A stretch of 64,000 nt of DNA, taken from assembly GCA_028873815.1 (NCBI GenBank), contig JAPPNN010000070.1:1-64000 (forward strand), written 5' to 3'. The stretch is from Gemmatimonadota bacterium (GTDB lineage Bacteria > Gemmatimonadota > Gemmatimonadetes > Longimicrobiales > Gaopeijiaceae). The notes under the pieces are model-generated. The model saw only the letters and a list, made by a program, of their open reading frames with translations, did not search any database and had not been told where the DNA came from. Both the position numbers and the translations under genes were made by a program. Positions 60,722-64,000 of the stretch are shown piece after piece (within the stretch, counting starts at the first letter, position 1; each line of letters opens with the position of its first letter).

Positions 60722-63064
60722 TCAACTGTCTACCCCGATCGGTGCACGAATCAGCTCGTCCGGGATCCCGAACGCGTCCACCAGTTCGACCGCCCGCGGT
60801 GCCAGGTGGTTGCACCGGCGGTTGACCTCGCGCCGGACCGCCTCGCTCTTCGCGGGTTCAAAGTAGCCCGCTTCGAGGTACCACGCGCGGTGCTTCTCAA
60901 GTGTGGCCAGACCATAGAGCGTCATGACCTCGCCCACCAGATCCTTGCCTTCACCCTCAGCCGACCCCGCCAGCGCAGCCACCGATGCCTCCATGGCGAT
61001 CCGGTCCACGTAGGCGCGGGCCAGCGTGATCAAATGATCCTGGCACTCGTTTACGGCTTCGAAGCTGTCCATTCCCCCGTCCATGCGGGACTTGAGACGG
61101 CGGGCGGCGGAACGCAGCAGACGCTGCTCTCTGTAGCCAAGCGCGGACACCTGGAACTCGCGGCCGGCGAGGTGCTCCGCATCGGTCCTGCGGGTCACTA
61201 CCGGGTTCATGTCCGCCAGACGGGTGCCCGCCAACTCTGCCAGGTAGCGGGCCATGCCCCACATGGTGAGGTCGCCGATGTGCCTGCGGTAACGGGACAG
61301 CAGACCCTTGGCGACGAGTTGCAGCAGAACGGGATTGGCGCCCTCGAAAGTGACGAAGACGTCCGTGTCGGCCATGAGGCGGCCGAACTGGTTTTCGGCG
61401 AGGTACCCCTGGCCCCCGCACGCCTCTCTGCAGGCTTGCAACGTATCGAGCGCGTGGCGGGACGCCACCGCCTTCAGGGCGGCGGCCATGACCTCGAGCT
61501 CGCGGGGATCCGTCCCGGAGTCGCCGTAGCGACGGGTGAGGTCGCGAATCGCGAAGCCCAGGGCGTAGGTGGTTGCAAGCCGCGGGAGCAGCTCTCGCTG
61601 GAGGGCGAGGTGGTCCAGGATCGGCACCTCCGGACCTCCCGCAGGACCGAACTGGTGGCGCCCGGCCGCGTAGCGGATCGCGATGGTCAGCGCCTTCTTC
61701 GCCACGGTGTGCGAAGCCGCGGCGATGCTGATGCGACCTGACACCAGCGTGCCCAGCATCGTGAAGAAGCGCCGCCCCGGACTCGGTATGGGGCTGTGGT
61801 AGTCGCCGTCGGCGCTCACCTGGGCGAAGCGGTCCAGCAGAGCATCCCTCGGCACGCGCACGCCGTCGAACCGGATGCGGCCGTTGTCCACGCCGTTCAG
61901 CCCCTCCTTGGCGCCACAGTCCTCGATACGGATCCCGGGCAGGGTCGCGCCGCACGGGTCGCGAATAGGAACCAGGAAGGCGTGGACGCCATGGTCCTGC
62001 CACGGCGACCCTCCGTTGGCGGTCGCGTCTCCGCGGTTGGGCATGCACAGCCGGGCGAAGACGGTCGCCATCCGTCCGTGCAATGCGGCGTTGCCGATGT
62101 AGTCCTTCTGGGCGTCCTCGTCCGGGGTGTCGATCACGAACTCCCTTGCGGCGCTGTCGTAGGTGGCCGTCGTGCGGATGTCGCGGACGTTGGAGCCGTG
62201 GCCGCGCTCGGTCATGGCGAAGCACCCGGGCAGGTCCAGCGAAGCCACTTGCGACAGATAGCGGCGGTGGTGCCGTTCCGTCCCCAGTTGCGCGATGCTG
62301 CCGCCGAACAGCCCGAACTGCACCCCGTACTTCACGAGGACGCTGAGGTCTCCCAGCGCGAGTTCCTCGAAAACAGCGACCGCGCCACAGACATCGCCCT
62401 CGCCCCCGAACTCGCGCGGATACGCGATCGCTCCCAAACCCTGTTCCGCCAGCACGCGCACCGCGGTGAGCGTCCGCTCCCGGTACTCCGCACGCGGGAT
62501 TTCGTCGGGCATGGCCAGTTCGGGTCGAAGGAGGACCGCCCTCACGCGCCGTCGGAGTTCGGCGTGGCCGCCGGCAATGAGAACCGTGACGCCGTCGGCC
62601 GGGTGGGCTACGCGGGCCTCCGTCTCGAGCACCTCGGAACCGGCCCCGGTGATCTCCCGGAGGGCCTCGGCTCCCGCCAGTCCCAGCTCCAGCTCCACGC
62701 GTTCCAGCGTCGCCAGTGCCTCCCCACGCCATGGCGCCCGTTGGCCCGGCGCACCCTGGGCGTCACTCTCGGCGGCGGCCAGGCCGGCTCGAGTCAGCGT
62801 CAGGGTGCCCATGCCGGCGGCCTCGCGAACCAGCGCGGTCGCTTCTCCGAAGACGGTGGGCGCCGGAGGCGAGGACGGATCGAGCCAGTCCCGCACCCGC
62901 TCCCTGCCCTCGGGCGTCATCCAGTCCGCCCCCCGCAGCGCGCGAGTGATGGCGCTCAGTTCGTCTTCCTCCATCAGCCCGTCCGCCCAGACCGCGCACA
63001 GCATGGGCAGGAATGCGAGGAAGGTCGGGTCGGTCGAGAGAATCGGCGGCGGCGAAGCCGGCAT
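60722..63064 (-). CDS. acyl-CoA dehydrogenase/oxidase with N-terminal TerB-like domain
   Basis: 780 residues. The first 60 residues ([40 protein letters not shown]) look like a TerB-type helical domain. The rest, from about residue 130, is the acyl-CoA oxidase form of the fold: [40 protein letters not shown] (FAD/substrate loop), [48 protein letters not shown] and [19 protein letters not shown] with the catalytic Glu. The C-terminal acyl-CoA oxidase helices follow. It should oxidise acyl-CoA at the 2,3 position; whether electrons go to oxygen or to ETF is not decided. Single gene, no partner beside it. Confidence 0.87.
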   Translation of the reverse strand: MPASPPPILSTDPTFLAFLPMLCAVWADGLMEEDELSAITRALRGADWMTPEGRERVRDWLDPSSPPAPTVFGEATALVREAAGMGTLTLTRAGLAAAESDAQGAPGQRAPWRGEALATLERVELELGLAGAEALREITGAGSEVLETEARVAHPADGVTVLIAGGHAELRRRVRAVLLRPELAMPDEIPRAEYRERTLTAVRVLAEQGLGAIAYPREFGGEGDVCGAVAVFEELALGDLSVLVKYGVQFGLFGGSIAQLGTERHHRRYLSQVASLDLPGCFAMTERGHGSNVRDIRTTATYDSAAREFVIDTPDEDAQKDYIGNAALHGRMATVFARLCMPNRGDATANGGSPWQDHGVHAFLVPIRDPCGATLPGIRIEDCGAKEGLNGVDNGRIRFDGVRVPRDALLDRFAQVSADGDYHSPIPSPGRRFFTMLGTLVSGRISIAAASHTVAKKALTIAIRYAAGRHQFGPAGGPEVPILDHLALQRELLPRLATTYALGFAIRDLTRRYGDSGTDPRELEVMAAALKAVASRHALDTLQACREACGGQGYLAENQFGRLMADTDVFVTFEGANPVLLQLVAKGLLSRYRRHIGDLTMWGMARYLAELAGTRLADMNPVVTRRTDAEHLAGREFQVSALGYREQRLLRSAARRLKSRMDGGMDSFEAVNECQDHLITLARAYVDRIAMEASVAALAGSAEGEGKDLVGEVMTLYGLATLEKHRAWYLEAGYFEPAKSEAVRREVNRRCNHLAPRAVELVDAFGIPDELIRAPIGVDS

Positions 63065-63260
63065 GGCCTGGAGACTCCTGAGGGGGATTCTGCTACCGAA
63101 AGATACCGCGCAGCCGCCCGGCGGGGTTCACTGGAGGCCATCGCCTGTCTCCGTCCCGCGCGCGGCCGTCCGGCCCGGCTACCCCTTGAAATCCCGCACG
63201 CGCCACGGCAGAATCGACTCTTTCCCGATCCATCCATCCCTCACAAGCCGAACAGTGCCG

Positions 63261-63764
63261 ATGAGCCGACCTCTGGTGGGCGTGATCATGGGATCCCGCA
63301 GCGACTGGGACACGATGAAACACGCGTGCGATGCACTCGACGACCTGGGTGTGCCGCACGAAGCCAGGGTGGTGTCGGCGCATCGGACGCCGGACCTTCT
63401 GTACGAATACGCGGCCAGCGCCGAGGAAAGGGGCCTCAAGGTCATCATCGCCGGGGCGGGTGGCGCGGCGCATCTGCCGGGCATGGTGGCGTCGAAGACG
63501 GTGCTCCCCGTGCTGGGTGTGCCGGTCCAGTCGCGTGCGCTGCAGGGGCTCGACTCGCTGCTGTCGATTGCGCAGATGCCGGGAGGCGTTCCCGTGGGCA
63601 CCATGGCCATAGGCGTTGCCGGCGCGACCAACGCGGGGCTGCTGGCAGCCCGGATTCTGGGCGGCGACGACGCCGCCATACGGGACGCGGTCCGCGCCTG
63701 GGCGAGCGCCCGCACCGAGGCGGTCATGGCCGACCCGGATCCACGCCAGCCTCCCCCTCGGTGA
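63261..63764 (+). CDS. purE: N5-carboxyaminoimidazole ribonucleotide mutase (PurE)
   Basis: 167 residues; class I PurE, which moves the carboxyl group of N5-CAIR to C4 in purine synthesis. [37 protein letters not shown] (catalytic His), [20 protein letters not shown] and [19 protein letters not shown] are all conserved. The presence of purK next to it confirms the two-step PurK/PurE route. ATG 63261. The 195 bases between the acyl-CoA oxidase start and this gene hold no clear feature. Confidence 0.96.
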   Translation: MSRPLVGVIMGSRSDWDTMKHACDALDDLGVPHEARVVSAHRTPDLLYEYAASAEERGLKVIIAGAGGAAHLPGMVASKTVLPVLGVPVQSRALQGLDSLLSIAQMPGGVPVGTMAIGVAGATNAGLLAARILGGDDAAIRDAVRAWASARTEAVMADPDPRQPPPR

Positions 63765-64000
63765 GGGTCGGCGTTCTCGGCGGCGGGCAGCTGGCCCGCA
63801 TGCTGGCGCTCGAAGGCATCCCCCTGGGGCACCGCTTCACCTTTCTGGAACCGGCCCCCGACCCGCCCGCCGGATCGCTCGGCAAGGTCGTGGACACGGC
63901 GTACGACGATCCGGCGGGCCTCGCGCGCATCGCGGCGGCCTCGGATGTCGTCACCTACGAGTTCGAGAACGTCCCCGCATCCAGCGCCGCCTACCTTGCC
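63761..64000 (+). CDS. purK: N5-carboxyaminoimidazole ribonucleotide synthase (PurK), partial
   Basis: The first 80 residues only; the gene leaves the window on the right. [19 protein letters not shown] is the N-terminal PreATP-grasp Rossmann motif and [11 protein letters not shown] a PurK-specific segment. It is ATP-grasp: AIR plus bicarbonate and ATP give N5-CAIR, the substrate of PurE. GTG 63761 overlaps the purE stop (GTGA), so they are translationally coupled. Confidence 0.94.
   Translation, partial: MRVGVLGGGQLARMLALEGIPLGHRFTFLEPAPDPPAGSLGKVVDTAYDDPAGLARIAAASDVVTYEFENVPASSAAYLA

Overview
High-GC, gene-dense bacterial chromosome. The gene set points to a heterotrophic Gemmatimonadota-like bacterium, possibly one of the marine or host-associated lineages. 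The signs are a Gram-negative outer membrane (TonB receptors, many signal peptides and lipoboxes), menaquinone synthesis, secreted S9 peptidases and amidases, BNR/VPS10-type propeller proteins, a DUF5916 protein, and a FecI/FecR/TonB/DUF4249 cassette. The phylum is an inference from gene content, because the window contains no rRNA or marker tree.

Layout. 1-2.1 kb: the 3' end of a phage-type large protein, a membrane-anchored J-domain protein and a poorly coding, somewhat lower-GC stretch. 2.1-10.5 kb: a lipoprotein, then a tightly coupled menaquinone operon menF-menD-menB-menA-menE, followed by tyrS. menC and menH are not here. 10.5-18.4 kb: a DUF5916 outer-membrane protein converging on a leftward fec-type operon (ECF sigma, FecR, STN-TonB receptor, DUF4249 lipoprotein). 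The sigma gene has an in-frame amber codon near its start. 18.4-23 kb: vapBC, a D-aminoacylase-like lipoprotein and hipBA. 23-33.9 kb: a class III aminotransferase with an NCS2 permease, a rhodanese, an S9 peptidase, a geranylgeranyl-reductase-like flavoprotein, a secreted amidase, a second vapBC and an NHL propeller. 33.9-38 kb: a three-subunit molybdenum hydroxylase whose large subunit is frameshifted in a GC run. 38-49.2 kb: a cobalamin locus. Two cobalamin riboswitches lie back to back. The leftward one controls btuB and a propeller lipoprotein that resembles the BtuG role. The rightward one controls btuF, a secreted triple-RidA protein, cobT, cobU, cobS, cobC, btuC and btuD. 49.2-60.7 kb: two large secreted BNR/VPS10 propeller proteins, an Ig-like lipoprotein, a second amidase, a phd/vapC pair and a 6-bladed propeller protein. 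60.7-64 kb: a TerB-like/acyl-CoA oxidase fusion, then purE and the start of purK.

How the genes work together. The men operon builds the respiratory quinone. The B12 locus captures corrinoids at the surface, moves them through BtuB, BtuF and BtuCD, and rebuilds the lower nucleotide loop with CobT/U/S/C; it is a salvage system. The fec-type cassette is a surface-signalling uptake system that may now be impaired. Most of the remaining genes encode exported peptide and amide degradation functions. Four toxin-antitoxin pairs and one possible orphan TA operator are spread between them. Many genes overlap by 4 bp (ATGA, GTGA or TTGA), indicating strong translational coupling.
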